64,000 nucleotides of DNA from Rickettsia endosymbiont of Gonocerus acuteangulatus (GTDB taxonomy: Bacteria > Pseudomonadota > Alphaproteobacteria > Rickettsiales > Rickettsiaceae): NCBI RefSeq assembly GCF_964026435.1, contig NZ_OZ032147.1:1240001-1304000 (forward strand), read 5' to 3'. Shown piece by piece: positions 37,952-48,614 of the stretch. The translations under genes were made by a program, and so were the position numbers. Every line of letters begins with the position of its first letter. Within the stretch, counting starts at the first letter, position 1. The notes beneath the pieces were generated by a model that worked only from the letters and a program-made list of their open reading frames with translations, was not told where the DNA came from and ran no database searches.

Positions 37952-40357
37952 TTATTTTTTTGTCCTTTTAACTTTTATCTTTTTATCGACAAGATTAGTT
38001 ACCTCATCCATATTTAGAGGATTTGGTTGTTTAGCAGCAATTGCACTTAGTTTTTCTTCAATTAACTTCATTGCATCATCTAAGCTTAAATTTAAGAAAT
38101 CATATTTTTTAGGTATCGAAATAAATTTACCCATATATTTTATATATGGACCAAACTTACCATATCCGACTAGAATTTCTTCACCGCTATCTTTATGCAT
38201 ACCTATTTTAAGCGGTAAACTCAAAAGCTTTAATGCCATATCAAGAGTGATATCATTTTGATTTAAACCAGAAGGTAAAGGCGAACGTTTTGGCTTTATT
38301 TTGCTATCAACTTGCTCACCATATTGAATATAAGGTCCATAAGGTCCTTTTTTCAAATATATCTCTATTCCCTCTTTATCCTTGCCTAAAACTTTGTTTT
38401 CATTAACAATATCTTTAGCCTTCCCATCAGCTTCATTATTATCATTACCACTAACAATAGATTTTCTAAAATTACATTCAGGATAATTACTACATGCCAA
38501 AAATGCTCCAAATTTACCAAGTTTTAAGCTTAGTTCACCAGTTTTGCATGATGGGCAAACTTTAGAGTCTTTATTTTCTCCAAATATATGATAATCAAGA
38601 GCTTGCTGCACATAGCTAATAATTTCCGTAATATTTTGTTTACTTACAGATTCTATATTATGGTTAAAGCCGTTCCAGAAATTACCTAAAGCGGATTTCC
38701 ATTCAAGTCTGCCAGCAGCTATTTCATCTAGTTCATTTTCAAGTCCTGCTGTAAAATCATATTCAACGTATTTTTTGAAGAAACCAACTAAAAATACTGT
38801 TACTAAACGCCCTAGTTCTTCAGGCATAAAACGTTTTTTCTCTAACGTCACATATTTACGATCTTGTAAAACTGATAAAATAGTAGCATAAGTTGATGGA
38901 CGACCAATTCCAAGCTCTTCAAGTTTCTTTACTAAGCTAGCTTCCGAATATCTTGGCGGTGGTTCGGTGAAATGTTGATTTGGAATGATCTCTTTAGTTT
39001 TTAAATGCTCTTGTTCTTTTAAAGGCGGTAGCATCTTATTTTCTTCTTCAGCCTCATCGTCTATACTTTCACGATAGACTTTATAAAACCCATCAAATGC
39101 TATGGTTGATCCGTTCGCTCTTGCCAAATATTCTTTATTTTCTGAAGCTAAAGTTGCATTTACTAAATCCATTATGACATTTTCCATTTGACAGGCTATA
39201 GTCCTTTTCCAAATTAATTCATAAAGCTTATAATAATCTTTCTCTAACTTTTCCTTTAAATCATTAGGGGTATAGTTAATATTTGTCGGTCTTATAGCTT
39301 CGTGAGCTTCTTGAGCGTTTTTTACTTTCGATTTATAAATACGAGGACTAGTTGGTAGATACTTATCGCCGTAATCCTTATTTATTAATTTACGTATTTC
39401 ATCTACCTCATCGTTTGATAAGGTAACGCCATCAGTTCTCATATAAGTAATAAGCCCAATAGTTTCCTTACCTATATCTACACCCTCATATAGCTTTTGG
39501 GCTATTTGCATGGTCTTTTTAGCACTAAAACCTAATTTTCGTGCAGCTTCTTGTTGCAGGGATGAAGTAATGAAAGGCGGTTGCGGCTGACGTTTTTGTT
39601 GCTTCTTTTCTATCTTATCAACATGAAAATTTTGAGATTTAAGCTTTTCAGTTAAATCTTTTGCTTTTTTATCATTAATAATCGAAAACTTTTCTAGCTT
39701 TTGGTCATTTATATGGGTTAATTTAGCGGTAAATAACTCATTATTACTATTTAACATTTTAAGGCTAATATCCCAATATTCTTCCGACTTAAATCGTTCT
39801 ATCTCATCTTCACGCTCACATATTAAACGAAGTGCCACAGACTGCACACGCCCCGCTGATTTACACCCAGGAAGCTTACGCCATAAGAGAGGTGACAGTG
39901 TAAAACCGACTAAATAGTCTAAAGCTCTTCGTGCTTGTTGAGCATTTACTAAATTATTATCAAGTTTTCTAGGATTTTCTATAGCATGAGTAATTGCTTT
40001 TTTGGTGATCTCATTAAACGCTACTCGCTTAAAAAAATCATCGGATTTGACTTTATTTTTTTCTTTAATTACTTCTGCAATATGCCATGAGATGGATTCA
40101 CCCTCACGATCTGGATCGGTTGCAAGATATACTGATTCAGCTTTTTTTGCATCTTTAATTATTGCATCCACATATTTACCTGCTTTCTCTGAAATATCAT
40201 ATTTCATTGAAAAATTTTCATCAGGTATTACAGAACCTTTTTTAGATGGAAGATCTCTAATATGACCAAATGAGGCAATAACTTTAAATTCATCACCTAA
40301 ATATTTATTTATTGTTTTTGCCTTTGCTGGCGATTCTACTATTACTAATTTCATCAA
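37952..40357 (-). CDS. topA: DNA topoisomerase I
   Basis: 801-residue type IA topoisomerase that relaxes negative supercoils. TOPRIM domain: LVIVESPAKAKTI (about 4-16), TDPDREGESISWH (about 109-121). Catalytic tyrosine in GLITYMRTDGV (about 303-313). One four-Cys zinc finger CPSCKTGEL...CSNYPEC (about 605-635), then degenerate C-terminal repeats ending in a Lys/Arg tail. Shorter than E. coli TopA (865) because of fewer zinc fingers. Confidence 0.96.
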   Translation of the reverse strand: MMKLVIVESPAKAKTINKYLGDEFKVIASFGHIRDLPSKKGSVIPDENFSMKYDISEKAGKYVDAIIKDAKKAESVYLATDPDREGESISWHIAEVIKEKNKVKSDDFFKRVAFNEITKKAITHAIENPRKLDNNLVNAQQARRALDYLVGFTLSPLLWRKLPGCKSAGRVQSVALRLICEREDEIERFKSEEYWDISLKMLNSNNELFTAKLTHINDQKLEKFSIINDKKAKDLTEKLKSQNFHVDKIEKKQQKRQPQPPFITSSLQQEAARKLGFSAKKTMQIAQKLYEGVDIGKETIGLITYMRTDGVTLSNDEVDEIRKLINKDYGDKYLPTSPRIYKSKVKNAQEAHEAIRPTNINYTPNDLKEKLEKDYYKLYELIWKRTIACQMENVIMDLVNATLASENKEYLARANGSTIAFDGFYKVYRESIDDEAEEENKMLPPLKEQEHLKTKEIIPNQHFTEPPPRYSEASLVKKLEELGIGRPSTYATILSVLQDRKYVTLEKKRFMPEELGRLVTVFLVGFFKKYVEYDFTAGLENELDEIAAGRLEWKSALGNFWNGFNHNIESVSKQNITEIISYVQQALDYHIFGENKDSKVCPSCKTGELSLKLGKFGAFLACSNYPECNFRKSIVSGNDNNEADGKAKDIVNENKVLGKDKEGIEIYLKKGPYGPYIQYGEQVDSKIKPKRSPLPSGLNQNDITLDMALKLLSLPLKIGMHKDSGEEILVGYGKFGPYIKYMGKFISIPKKYDFLNLSLDDAMKLIEEKLSAIAAKQPNPLNMDEVTNLVDKKIKVKRTKK

Positions 40358-40418
40358 TTATTACTATTTATTATATACTTATCTAATTTGTATAATTTTA
40401 TTATAAAAACAACTATTT

Positions 40419-41593
40419 TTACTTATCAACGTTATAAATTAATGATATTTTATTGCTGGGGTATCGCATTGCTTTACCAGCAAGCTCTAATTCTAATATT
40501 ATTGTATATATAATAGGCAGCGGTAATTCTGTCATTTTTTGTAAATAATCAAAATCTGTAGGTACTGCAGATAATAATTCTACAACAGCAGCACGCTCTT
40601 TTTCTGATGGTTCTTTTATCTGCATTGTATTTAGTGGTTTAAAATTAGCATCTAACTCAGCAAAATCTTTAAATAAGCTTTCATCTTTCTTCATAAATTC
40701 TTCATATTGCGGCAAATTAGCTACAATATCATTAACTGATTCTACTAAATGTGCCCCTTGTCTAATAAGTCTATTTGTACCTTGACATCTTGGATCTAAA
40801 GGAAAACCTGGCACGGCAAAAATTTCTCTGTTTTGTTCAAGAGCAAATCTTGCAGTAATTAAAGAGCCAGATTTTAGGCTGGCTTCTATTACTACTGTAG
40901 CAAGAGCAAGACCAGATATTATTCTATTACGTTGCGGGAAATGCTTACCAAGTGGCGTAGATCCTACTGGTAATTCAGCTATTATCAACCCCTCTTCTGC
41001 TAAATTTTCAAATAATTTTTTGTTTTCTGGTGGATATATATGATCAATACCGCCAGCAATAACTCCAATAGTTTTAGAAGTTGCTGCTTGATGCACACTA
41101 CTATCTATCCCTCTTGCTAAGCCTGAAACAGTTACATAACCCTCTTCTGCTAACTCGGCAGCAATTTTATGAGCAAAGCTTCTCCCATTTGCTGAGGCGT
41201 TTCTAGCTCCAACTATCGCAATACATTTATGATGATTTAGTAAATCTATATTACCTTTATAGCTTAATACTGGCGGGGATCATAAATTTCAAATAATAAT
41301 CGTGAGTATTCTAGAGATTTATATGTGATAAGTTTAGCATTATTTTTTTTAAGCAGTTCTAATTCTTTCTCAGCATCACTTTTACTAAAAATCTTAATCG
41401 GCTTTGATTTTCCACCTATTAGTGAAAAATCCCCAATATTTTCTATGCTAGTTGCTGCATCACCAAATAACTTTATTAAGCTGTAGAAAGTTTTAGGTCC
41501 TACATTTTCACTTCTAATAAGCCGTAAAATATTAATTGTTTCAAGATCATAAGATATTTTAGAAGTAGGAGCAGAAAATAGTTCTTTTAGCAT
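40419..41593 (-). pseudogene. dprA: DNA processing protein DprA, single frameshift
   Basis: The N-terminal piece (41593-41264) ends YDPRQY at a stop. One base missing in the CCCCGCC run near 41275 explains it: in the shifted frame the text continues PPVLSYKGN, IAIVGARNASANGR and VSGLARGIDSSVHQAA, the Rossmann-like core. It then runs unbroken to 40419 with GGIDHIYPPEN, FPQRNRIISGLA and a C-terminal winged helix. DprA loads RecA on incoming single strands in transformation. A sequencing error or phase variation would look the same; otherwise it is a young pseudogene. Confidence 0.85.
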
Positions 41594-41699
41594 TAGGTAA
41601 AGTTTGTTTGGTGTTGTGGATTATTGTTATCCCGTGGTTATGTCATTCCCATGATTTCTATATCATCCCCGCCTATGGACGTTGTTGCATGACATTGAT

Positions 41700-41816
41700 G
41701 TCATTCCCGCGTAGGCGGGAATCCAGTAATAAAAGGTATAATACAGTAAAATCTTAGGAATAAAAGCTTGATTTATCTCGCTTTATGCTGGGGATCCCCG
41801 CCTACGCGGGGATGAC
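41700..41816. repeat. Rickettsia palindromic element, family A
   Basis: 117 bp with almost perfect arms: GTCATTCCCGCGTAGGCGGG and CCCGCCTACGCGGGGATGAC. Further fragments of similar repeats (TCATCCCCGCCTATGGACG) lie at 41650-41690. Confidence 0.85.
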
Positions 41817-41823
41817 ACCTACA

Positions 41824-42456
41824 CTATAATTTCTCAGCATGTGAGCTTAAGTAATGTGCTATACCCTCATGCGATGGAGTAATAGCTTCTTCACCTTTAT
41901 GCCAACCTGCTGGACAAACTTCACCATGTTTTTGATTATGAGCTAATGCATCTATTACTTTCAATGTATAATTAATATCACGACCTATAGGCAGATCATT
42001 AACTAACATATGACGCACTACAAAATCTTCATCTATTAAAAAAGTACCACGTAATGAAATACCACCATCATTAAGCACGTTATACATTGAAGAAATTTCT
42101 TTTTTAAGATCAGAAACCATTGGGAATTGAACCTGTCCAAGTCCACCTTTGCTATGAGGAGTATTTTTCCAAGCTAAATGGCTAAAATGTGAATCAACAC
42201 TAACTGACACTACTTTAGTATTTCTTTCAGTAAACTCACCAAGTTTATTATGAAATGCTATAATTTCCGATGGACATACAAAAGTAAAATCCAACGGGTA
42301 AAAGAACAATATAATTTTATGTCCTTTAGCATAACGGCTAAGAGTAAATTCACCTTCTACATAATTATTAGGCATAATTGCTGTAGCTGTAAAATCTGGG
42401 GCAGTTGTGCCAACAAATACTTTCATATTTTCACAAACATTCTCATTTTTTAGCAT
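41824..42456 (-). CDS. 2-Cys peroxiredoxin (AhpC/TSA family)
   Basis: 210 residues. Peroxidatic Cys in DFTFVCPSEI (about 56-65), resolving Cys in EVCPAGWHKG (about 180-189). It reduces hydrogen and organic peroxides in the cytosol. AAGGTGAG precedes the ATG at 42456 by 4 nt, which settles the start. The family's GGLGQVQFPMVSD segment is present. Confidence 0.95.
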   Translation of the reverse strand: MLKNENVCENMKVFVGTTAPDFTATAIMPNNYVEGEFTLSRYAKGHKIILFFYPLDFTFVCPSEIIAFHNKLGEFTERNTKVVSVSVDSHFSHLAWKNTPHSKGGLGQVQFPMVSDLKKEISSMYNVLNDGGISLRGTFLIDEDFVVRHMLVNDLPIGRDINYTLKVIDALAHNQKHGEVCPAGWHKGEEAITPSHEGIAHYLSSHAEKL

Positions 42457-42534
42457 ATTCTCACCTTTTTAGTTAACAACCTGATTATGATATATAAAAC
42501 TAATCATTATTACAACAATAAATCTTCACAAATT

Positions 42535-43470
42535 TTATTTACTTTCTTTCTTTTCTGAAGAAGTTTTTAATTGGTTAAATATACCTAGAGTTTGAGTGAT
42601 AAAACTACTTGGCTCTGAAAGATTTGCAGGTAAAATTACTGTGTTAGTATCTTTAGCTAAATTACCGAATGCGTTAATATACTGCTCGGCTATTTTAAGA
42701 GATACCGCCTCACTACCACCAGTTTTTTGCATTGCTGATGCTATAGTCTCAATACTTTTAGCTGTTGCTGTTGCAACTAAACCAATCGCCTCCGATTCAC
42801 CTTTTGCTCTATTAACTTGATCAGTATAGGAAGCTTCTGAATTTAGAACTATTTGTGCTTTTTCTCCTTCCGCATGGTTAATTTTTGCTTGTCTATTACC
42901 CTCAGATTCTAGGATTTGTGCACGTTTTTGACGCTCTGCCGCTACTTGCAACTCCATAGCTTTAAGGATAGATTGCGGTGGCTGGATATCTTTGATCTCA
43001 TAACGCATACATTGTATGCCCCAATTTATCGCTGCTTGGTTAATGGCTGCAACAATAGCAACGTTTAAAGTTTCACGTTCTTCAAAAGTTCTATCTAACG
43101 GTAATTTACCAATTTCCGAACGCATAGTAGTTTGTGCAAGCTGAGTTATAGCGTAATAAGGATTATTAACACCGTAAGAAGCTGCCATTGGATCAATGAT
43201 TTTTACATATAAAACACCATCAATAGATAATGTTACGTTATCGTTTGAAATAGCAGTTTGTGCAGTAACATCTATCGCTTCTTCTTTCAAAGTATGTTTA
43301 TAAGCTACTCTTTGAATTATTGGAATTAATAGATTTAATCCAGGTTGCAGCACCTTATCAAACTTCCCTAATTTTTCTACTACCCAAGCTTGTTGCTGAG
43401 GCACAACTTTAACCATTTGGATTATAACCAAAATAGCTATAATACTAAAAATTAATAATGCATATTCCAT
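42535..43470 (-). CDS. SPFH/stomatin-like membrane protein (QmcA type)
   Basis: 311 residues: N-terminal membrane anchor (about 2-20), SPFH/band 7 domain from VPQQQAWVVEKLGKF (about 24-38) to about 200, with GVNNPYYAITQLAQTTMRSE, then an Ala/Glu-rich coiled coil (QRKRAQILESEGNRQAKI). Forms detergent-resistant membrane assemblies near proteases. AAGGTG lies upstream of the start. No NfeD gene adjoins it. Confidence 0.93.
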   Translation of the reverse strand: MEYALLIFSIIAILVIIQMVKVVPQQQAWVVEKLGKFDKVLQPGLNLLIPIIQRVAYKHTLKEEAIDVTAQTAISNDNVTLSIDGVLYVKIIDPMAASYGVNNPYYAITQLAQTTMRSEIGKLPLDRTFEERETLNVAIVAAINQAAINWGIQCMRYEIKDIQPPQSILKAMELQVAAERQKRAQILESEGNRQAKINHAEGEKAQIVLNSEASYTDQVNRAKGESEAIGLVATATAKSIETIASAMQKTGGSEAVSLKIAEQYINAFGNLAKDTNTVILPANLSEPSSFITQTLGIFNQLKTSSEKKESK

Positions 43471-44523
43471 ATTAACACCTTTTTTATTTTCATCTTATAT
43501 TCAAATTCAAAAAATTACCACTAATATTTGTTATTAAAAGTAAAAGTGTACAGTGTTGAATAGAATCGTTTATACTAGTATACCAACATTATTAATATCA
43601 TCTTGCAATTTTAAATTGTTTAATATATTAACTTAGTGTTAGTAATTAATTTTTGAAAAATTATATGTTTTGGCAAATTTTATTTGGAAAAAGCGGTTTT
43701 ACTTCTAAAATAATTGATGGGCTATTAAAAGGTAATATATCTTGCTATGGTCCTCCAATATTTCCTATAGAGTTTATTTCTTTGCAGGAGATATTTAGCA
43801 TATTTTACCGTCCTAATATACTCGAAAGCGATATAAAACTTCTTATAAATAAAGCTCTAAAGCAAGGAATTAATATTAATGTGCTAGATAAAGATAATGA
43901 TAATACTATTTTACTTATAGCTATTAAACATCATGACTATGATGTAGCTGAATTTTTAATAAAAAGAGAAGCTAACTGTAATACTCCTGATAAATTAGCA
44001 ACAACCCCTTTACATACATGTAATAGTCGGAAATACTCATAATAAAACGGGTGAATCTCATGTACTCAAACTTTTATTACAAAAAGGAGCTTCAACAGAA
44101 ATGAGAAATTTGCTTGATCAAACTCCTCTTCAATTAGCTATTTGTAAAGGAAAAAAAAAGTAATTAAATTACTGTTATAATACGGTGCTGCTCTTAATCC
44201 TCGATCTTCAGACCCATTAAAACTTTTTTCTAACTTTAGGGAATTAGTACCTACTAATGAGCCTAAACTCAAAACTTTCTTAGAACTTGCATATAGTTTG
44301 CAAAACCAAAGTCTTAAGCGTATATTTTTTACATTGGATATTACTATCGAAGATATAAATGAATTATTTGATTGGCAAATTTCAATAAGTCCTATAAATT
44401 CTAATCACTTTCCTAGACATTTACATACACTATATTACCTTAAAAATCTTCTGTTGCCTGCGAAATCATCTGAAGAAAGTGAATTTATAGAAAAAATTGA
44501 TAATAAATTGAATCTATATAGTA

Positions 44524-45484
44524 TAGCATAAATCATTAAGATACTGACAATTTAATAGTATTAAAAACAGCATCATAAAATGTTTCAAAATCTCCTACAA
44601 CTTTCCTAATTTCATTTTTTATCTTAAACCAGTAATGCTCTATAGGATTTAAATCAGGAGAGTAAGTTGGTAAATACAATATGGTACAACCAACGGATTC
44701 AATGAACTCTTTAACTTTAGAATTTTTATGAAAATTAATGTTATCCATAATAACGGTTTGCCCAGGTTGTAATTCTGTAATTAATACATCCCTAATATAA
44801 GTTTTAAAGACCTCTGTATTACAATTACCTTCAAATATTACAGGAGCAATAAGATTACCATTACAAAGACCAGCTATCATACTTATTCTAAATTTATGTT
44901 GATACACCTTTTCTCCATAACACCTTTGTCCTATAATGCTCCATCCATACTCTTTGCAAGCATTATCCTCTATTCCAGATTCATCAAGATATACTAATTT
45001 GTCTTTTGTGATGGTTTGTATCTTTGCTATAAATTCATTTCTTAATTTAATATCTCTTTTCGGATGAAAATGAGTTTTTTTATAGCTATAGCCAAGTTTT
45101 CTGATTTGTCTTAAAATAGTTACAGATGCAATATTACCCCATTGCTTTGCTAACTCCTTTGATGTTTTATTCATATTAGCTTTAAAAAATTCTTTAAAAG
45201 ATTCTGAATCTTTTATCTTATGACTATGTCCTTTCTGATAACCAGTTGCTGCTTCTAAAGTACCTTGCTTATCTTTTAATTTTTTCCATTTATATATAGT
45301 ATCACGACTTACATTAAATAATTTACTTACCTTACTTATTCGTATCCCTGCTTCTACAGCTTTTATAACTCTTAGTCTTAGTTCTATTGCATATGCTCGT
45401 GCCATATCTCTTTACATGCTTGTTAATATTTGCTTACTATAACATGATACTCTCGCTCTGTCAGTACCTTAATGACTTATGCTA
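44524..45484 (-). mobile_element. IS630-type A element, intact
   Basis: 961 bp, ends TAGCATAAATCATTAAGATA and (inverse) TAGCATAAGTCATTAAGGTA, flanked by TA at 44522-44523 and 45485-45486. The only copy of this element in the window with an uninterrupted transposase gene; reference for reconstructing the others. Confidence 0.93.
44536..45405 (-). CDS. IS630 family transposase (type A)
   Basis: 289 residues. N-terminal HTH (RVIKAVEAGIRISKVSKLF and SRDTIYKWKKL), then the DDE catalytic domain: LVYLDESGIED (first Asp, about 145-155), VIMDNINFHKN (second Asp, about 217-227), LNPIEHYWFKIK (Glu, about 252-263). Single reading frame, no frameshift needed: the poly-A run after GYSYKK has seven A, against eight in the type-B gene. 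Confidence 0.95.
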   Translation of the reverse strand: MARAYAIELRLRVIKAVEAGIRISKVSKLFNVSRDTIYKWKKLKDKQGTLEAATGYQKGHSHKIKDSESFKEFFKANMNKTSKELAKQWGNIASVTILRQIRKLGYSYKKTHFHPKRDIKLRNEFIAKIQTITKDKLVYLDESGIEDNACKEYGWSIIGQRCYGEKVYQHKFRISMIAGLCNGNLIAPVIFEGNCNTEVFKTYIRDVLITELQPGQTVIMDNINFHKNSKVKEFIESVGCTILYLPTYSPDLNPIEHYWFKIKNEIRKVVGDFETFYDAVFNTIKLSVS

Positions 45485-45692
45485 TACTTTGAACAATAAT
45501 ACTTTGAAAAATTTATTAATATTTAAAATTATTAAAAATCCTGAACTTTACAATCTTAATGCTTTACCCTCAGGTTTAATAGATCAACTTAAACTTAAAG
45601 ATTATGGACTTGAATTAGCAGGTGATTATGATCCAAGCGACTAAATCTAAATACATTAACTGGTTATGTGGATCGAAAAACGCCCTAAGGTA

Positions 45693-45782
45693 GTCATGCC
45701 GTGGCTTGACCATAGCATTCAAAAAATAATAAAAATATTAACGTATTTTTAACTGGATCTAGTGCCCAAGCTACGGGATGAC
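45693..45782. repeat. Palindromic repeat, family B
   Basis: GTCATGCCGTGGCTTGACCA to CCAAGCTACGGGATGAC, about 90 bp, with AACTGGATCTAGTG inside. To its left GGATCGAAAAACGCCCTAAG is found inverted at 56819-56838, so a longer unit is repeated. Confidence 0.75.
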
Positions 45783-45787
45783 AATGG

Positions 45788-46771
45788 CTAATAAGATCTG
45801 TCTAAAATGAACCTAATAATAGAAAATAAATATTCTTTATAAATATTTTGAACGGGGATTTTGTTAAGTACGCTAATAGCTTCGTTTTCCAAGCTATTCA
45901 GATGATTTATAATATCCTTACTAATTTTATGCTTTACCATCAAATCACATACTTTTACAAATTCTTCCTTAGTACGATTATCTGACTTTATCATATTTTT
46001 AAGGCAAGCTTTGTCATCTTTCTCTAATTTGTCATATAAGAAGATTAGCGGCAGTGTAACTTTCCCCTCTAAAAAATCATCACCGATATTTTTTCCTACC
46101 TGCTTATCATTACCGAGATAATCAAGCAGATCATCTATAACCTGAAATATAGTGCCAAGTAATCTTCCAAACTCTTCCATATCTTTAGAAATATCATCAC
46201 TCTGATTTGCTATAATAACTCCAACAGAGCAAGAAGCACCAAATAATTCAGCAGTTTTAGACTTAACTATTTGCTGATATTCTTCTATATTTATAAGACG
46301 ACGCTCGTTTAGCTTAACTAGCTGCACTACCTCACCTTCTGAAATTATTGCTGAAGCTTTTGCTAAAACATTCATGGCTTTAATAGAGCCAGAAGCTACC
46401 ATTAATTTAAATGATTGACTAAAAAGAAAATCACCGACTAAAATACTTGTTTTACTTCCCCAAATAACATTAGCAGTTGGCTTAAATCTTCGAAGCGAAC
46501 TGTCATCTACTACATCGTCATGAAGTAGTGTTGCTGTATGAATAAATTCCACAGCACTAGCAAGCTTTATATGACTATCACCATTATAATCAAACATTTT
46601 AGCAGTTATAATAGTTAATAGAGGACGAATTCGTTTGCCACCTGCTTCCAGTAAATATTTACCGACTTTCTCTATTAACTCTTCATCACTTTTTAAACAG
46701 CTAATAATCAAGTTATTTAACTGTGTTACTTCATCTTTTAAATCTTGCTGTATTTTTACTATAATATCCAT
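45788..46771 (-). CDS. ispB: Polyprenyl diphosphate synthase (octaprenyl type)
   Basis: 327 residues, trans-prenyltransferase making the ubiquinone side chain. First Asp-rich motif LLHDDVVDDSSLRR (DDxxD), second VIDDLLDYLGN. The start at 46771 (MDIIVKIQQDL) overlaps the stop of the upstream gene as TAATG; the frame opens seven codons earlier but that would overlap more. Rickettsia lack the MEP/mevalonate pathways and take isoprenoids from the host, and this enzyme with the fni product at 58 kb uses them. Confidence 0.92.
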   Translation of the reverse strand: MDIIVKIQQDLKDEVTQLNNLIISCLKSDEELIEKVGKYLLEAGGKRIRPLLTIITAKMFDYNGDSHIKLASAVEFIHTATLLHDDVVDDSSLRRFKPTANVIWGSKTSILVGDFLFSQSFKLMVASGSIKAMNVLAKASAIISEGEVVQLVKLNERRLINIEEYQQIVKSKTAELFGASCSVGVIIANQSDDISKDMEEFGRLLGTIFQVIDDLLDYLGNDKQVGKNIGDDFLEGKVTLPLIFLYDKLEKDDKACLKNMIKSDNRTKEEFVKVCDLMVKHKISKDIINHLNSLENEAISVLNKIPVQNIYKEYLFSIIRFILDRSY

Positions 46772-48441
46772 TATTTTGTAATCTCTTGCCACATAGTTTC
46801 ATTAATATCTTGAAAGCCTGGTAGCATACATTTTTCTAGTATTTTTTGATGTTCTTTAAAATCCGGGATTAGCTCCATGATTTTTTCTTTTAAATTATCA
46901 TCTGCTTTAACTTCCTTTACTGCTGCTTGATATAAAGACAAATAATATAAAGGTAGAATTTTATTTATATCATCTATAGTACCTATTTTAGTTTTATTTA
47001 AATCTGATAAATCAAAATTATATTCAAAACTAACATCAATTAAGTTAGAAGAATTTGGGTGATCGGAAATAGTTTTAAAAAAAGATATAAAAGCATTTTT
47101 ATAGATTTCTTTACTTTCTTCCGAAAGATTTTTATATATATAAGAGCTTAGCACTTCCATTATTTTAGGATAATTATTGGTTATAATATCACCCTTACTA
47201 TAAGAATCTTTAAATATACTTACTAATGTTTCGTTTGTTATATTAAACCCTGTTCTATTTGAATACAAACTTAGAGTATTTATTTGAGCTCTAGTTAACT
47301 TATTTAACTCAGTAAATAAACTAGCATTTAATTTAAAATCATATTCTCTGTTTTCCAAAATACTAAAATCAAACTGCTGATTATTATCTAAAACATAGCT
47401 TAGTTTAGAGTTTAAATTTTTATATGACTCATTATCTGAAATTGTCAGCAGATAGTTTTGCCTGTCATAATATTTTCTTATAAAACTTAAAAAATTTGTT
47501 ATAGAGTCTTGCTTTAGCTTAAATTTTGAATCTATTAAAAGATTAACGTTATTATTACCTAAACCATCTAATTTACCTTTATATAGTAAATTAATGTTAT
47601 TTTCAAAACTATTACTATTTATTTGTGCATTAGTAATTTTAATTGTTAGGTCTTTAGCAAAGTCTTTAAAATTTGGGCTACCCGCAGTTACTATAAAATT
47701 AGCTGAAAATTTAAAGTTATTATGCCATGCTAATCTATATAATAACAGCCCTGCCGGAATTATTCTATCTTCAAGATCACTTTGTATTATTTCTGTATCA
47801 TAATTAATCTCTAATTTTTGTGGTATATTATCAAGAAAATTTTGTTTACTTGTATAATACTTACTCTTATCAAATGTTAAAGTAAATAGAGTATGACCCT
47901 CTTCATATAGCTTTTTATTATCTACTAAATCAAAAATTTCTGCTTTATTTGAAGTAAATTTAACATTTTCTATAAAATTTACTATTTCAAAAAAATCCTT
48001 TTTCTCTTTTATAATTTTAAATAATCTAAAACTTAAAGGCATTTTTGCTGATAATATGCAATTATCGTTATAAAATTTTACTCCAAAGCCTCTCTCATTT
48101 GGTTTAAATCTGCCAACCGCCCCTCCTGAAAAATCTATAAATATTTGCTGCTTTAATAAATCATAACCAATATTTATAGGCGAATTAAATTCGACTTTTC
48201 TATTAACGCTTTCTTCTTGCCAATTAATAATTGAGACACCAAATTTAAAAGGAAAACCATAAGGCTTAGCTTTAGAAAATTTAACAAAATATTGCTGAGA
48301 ATCATCGATATTAAGGTAAGTATCAGAATATTTTTGATTTATAGAATTTGATAAGGAAAATAAAACAGCAAACCATAGCACGCTATAAGTTAATACAGCA
48401 AGAATAGATACAAAAAATATTATTTTTAAAATTTTTTTCAT
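46771..48441 (-). CDS. DUF2125-like membrane-anchored protein
   Basis: About 556 residues from MKKILKIIFFVSILAVLTYS, a signal anchor (the frame extends ten codons further into a palindromic repeat, which I take as non-coding). The segment AKPYGFPFKFGVSIINWQ resembles the alphaproteobacterial DUF2125 family of large periplasmic proteins. The remainder is rich in Asn/Lys/Ile beta-strand-like stretches. No catalytic motif. Coupled to ispB by TAATG. Confidence 0.6.
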   Translation of the reverse strand: MKKILKIIFFVSILAVLTYSVLWFAVLFSLSNSINQKYSDTYLNIDDSQQYFVKFSKAKPYGFPFKFGVSIINWQEESVNRKVEFNSPINIGYDLLKQQIFIDFSGGAVGRFKPNERGFGVKFYNDNCILSAKMPLSFRLFKIIKEKKDFFEIVNFIENVKFTSNKAEIFDLVDNKKLYEEGHTLFTLTFDKSKYYTSKQNFLDNIPQKLEINYDTEIIQSDLEDRIIPAGLLLYRLAWHNNFKFSANFIVTAGSPNFKDFAKDLTIKITNAQINSNSFENNINLLYKGKLDGLGNNNVNLLIDSKFKLKQDSITNFLSFIRKYYDRQNYLLTISDNESYKNLNSKLSYVLDNNQQFDFSILENREYDFKLNASLFTELNKLTRAQINTLSLYSNRTGFNITNETLVSIFKDSYSKGDIITNNYPKIMEVLSSYIYKNLSEESKEIYKNAFISFFKTISDHPNSSNLIDVSFEYNFDLSDLNKTKIGTIDDINKILPLYYLSLYQAAVKEVKADDNLKEKIMELIPDFKEHQKILEKCMLPGFQDINETMWQEITK

Positions 48442-48466
48442 ATGATTTTGATTTAATGTCATAATT

Positions 48467-48564
48467 GTCATACCGTGGCTTGGGAACTAGATCCAGAAAA
48501 TAATAAAAAATACTAATTTTATTAGTATTTTTAACTGGCTCTAGTTCATAAATCACGGGATAAC
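48467..48564. repeat. Palindromic repeat, family B
   Basis: GTCATACCGTGGCTTGGGAA to AATCACGGGATAAC, about 98 bp, inner hairpin AAAAATACTAATTTTATTAGTATTTTT (27 bp, near-perfect), which could act as a terminator-like stem. Confidence 0.75.
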
Positions 48565-48614
48565 AGGGGAAAATGATCCACGCAGGCAATGCCTCCTCGC
48601 AATGACGTGATGCA

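Larger units (their letters stand above)
43653..45644 (+). pseudogene. Ankyrin-repeat protein, frameshifted and split by IS630
   Basis: The frame opens at 43653 (TTG, or ATG at 43665) and contains DNDNTILLIAIKHHDYDVAEFLI and ATTPLHT, classic ankyrin pieces. A shift near 44020 moves to the frame with VLKLLLQKGASTE and DQTPLQLAICKGK. A second shift in an A9 run near 44155 plus a TAA lead to the last part (LKTFLELAYS...). The type-A IS630 at 44524-45484 then interrupts; removing it and one TA joins NLYS to TLNNNTLKN in frame to the stop at 45644. A former host-interaction type protein, now dead. Confidence 0.85.
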
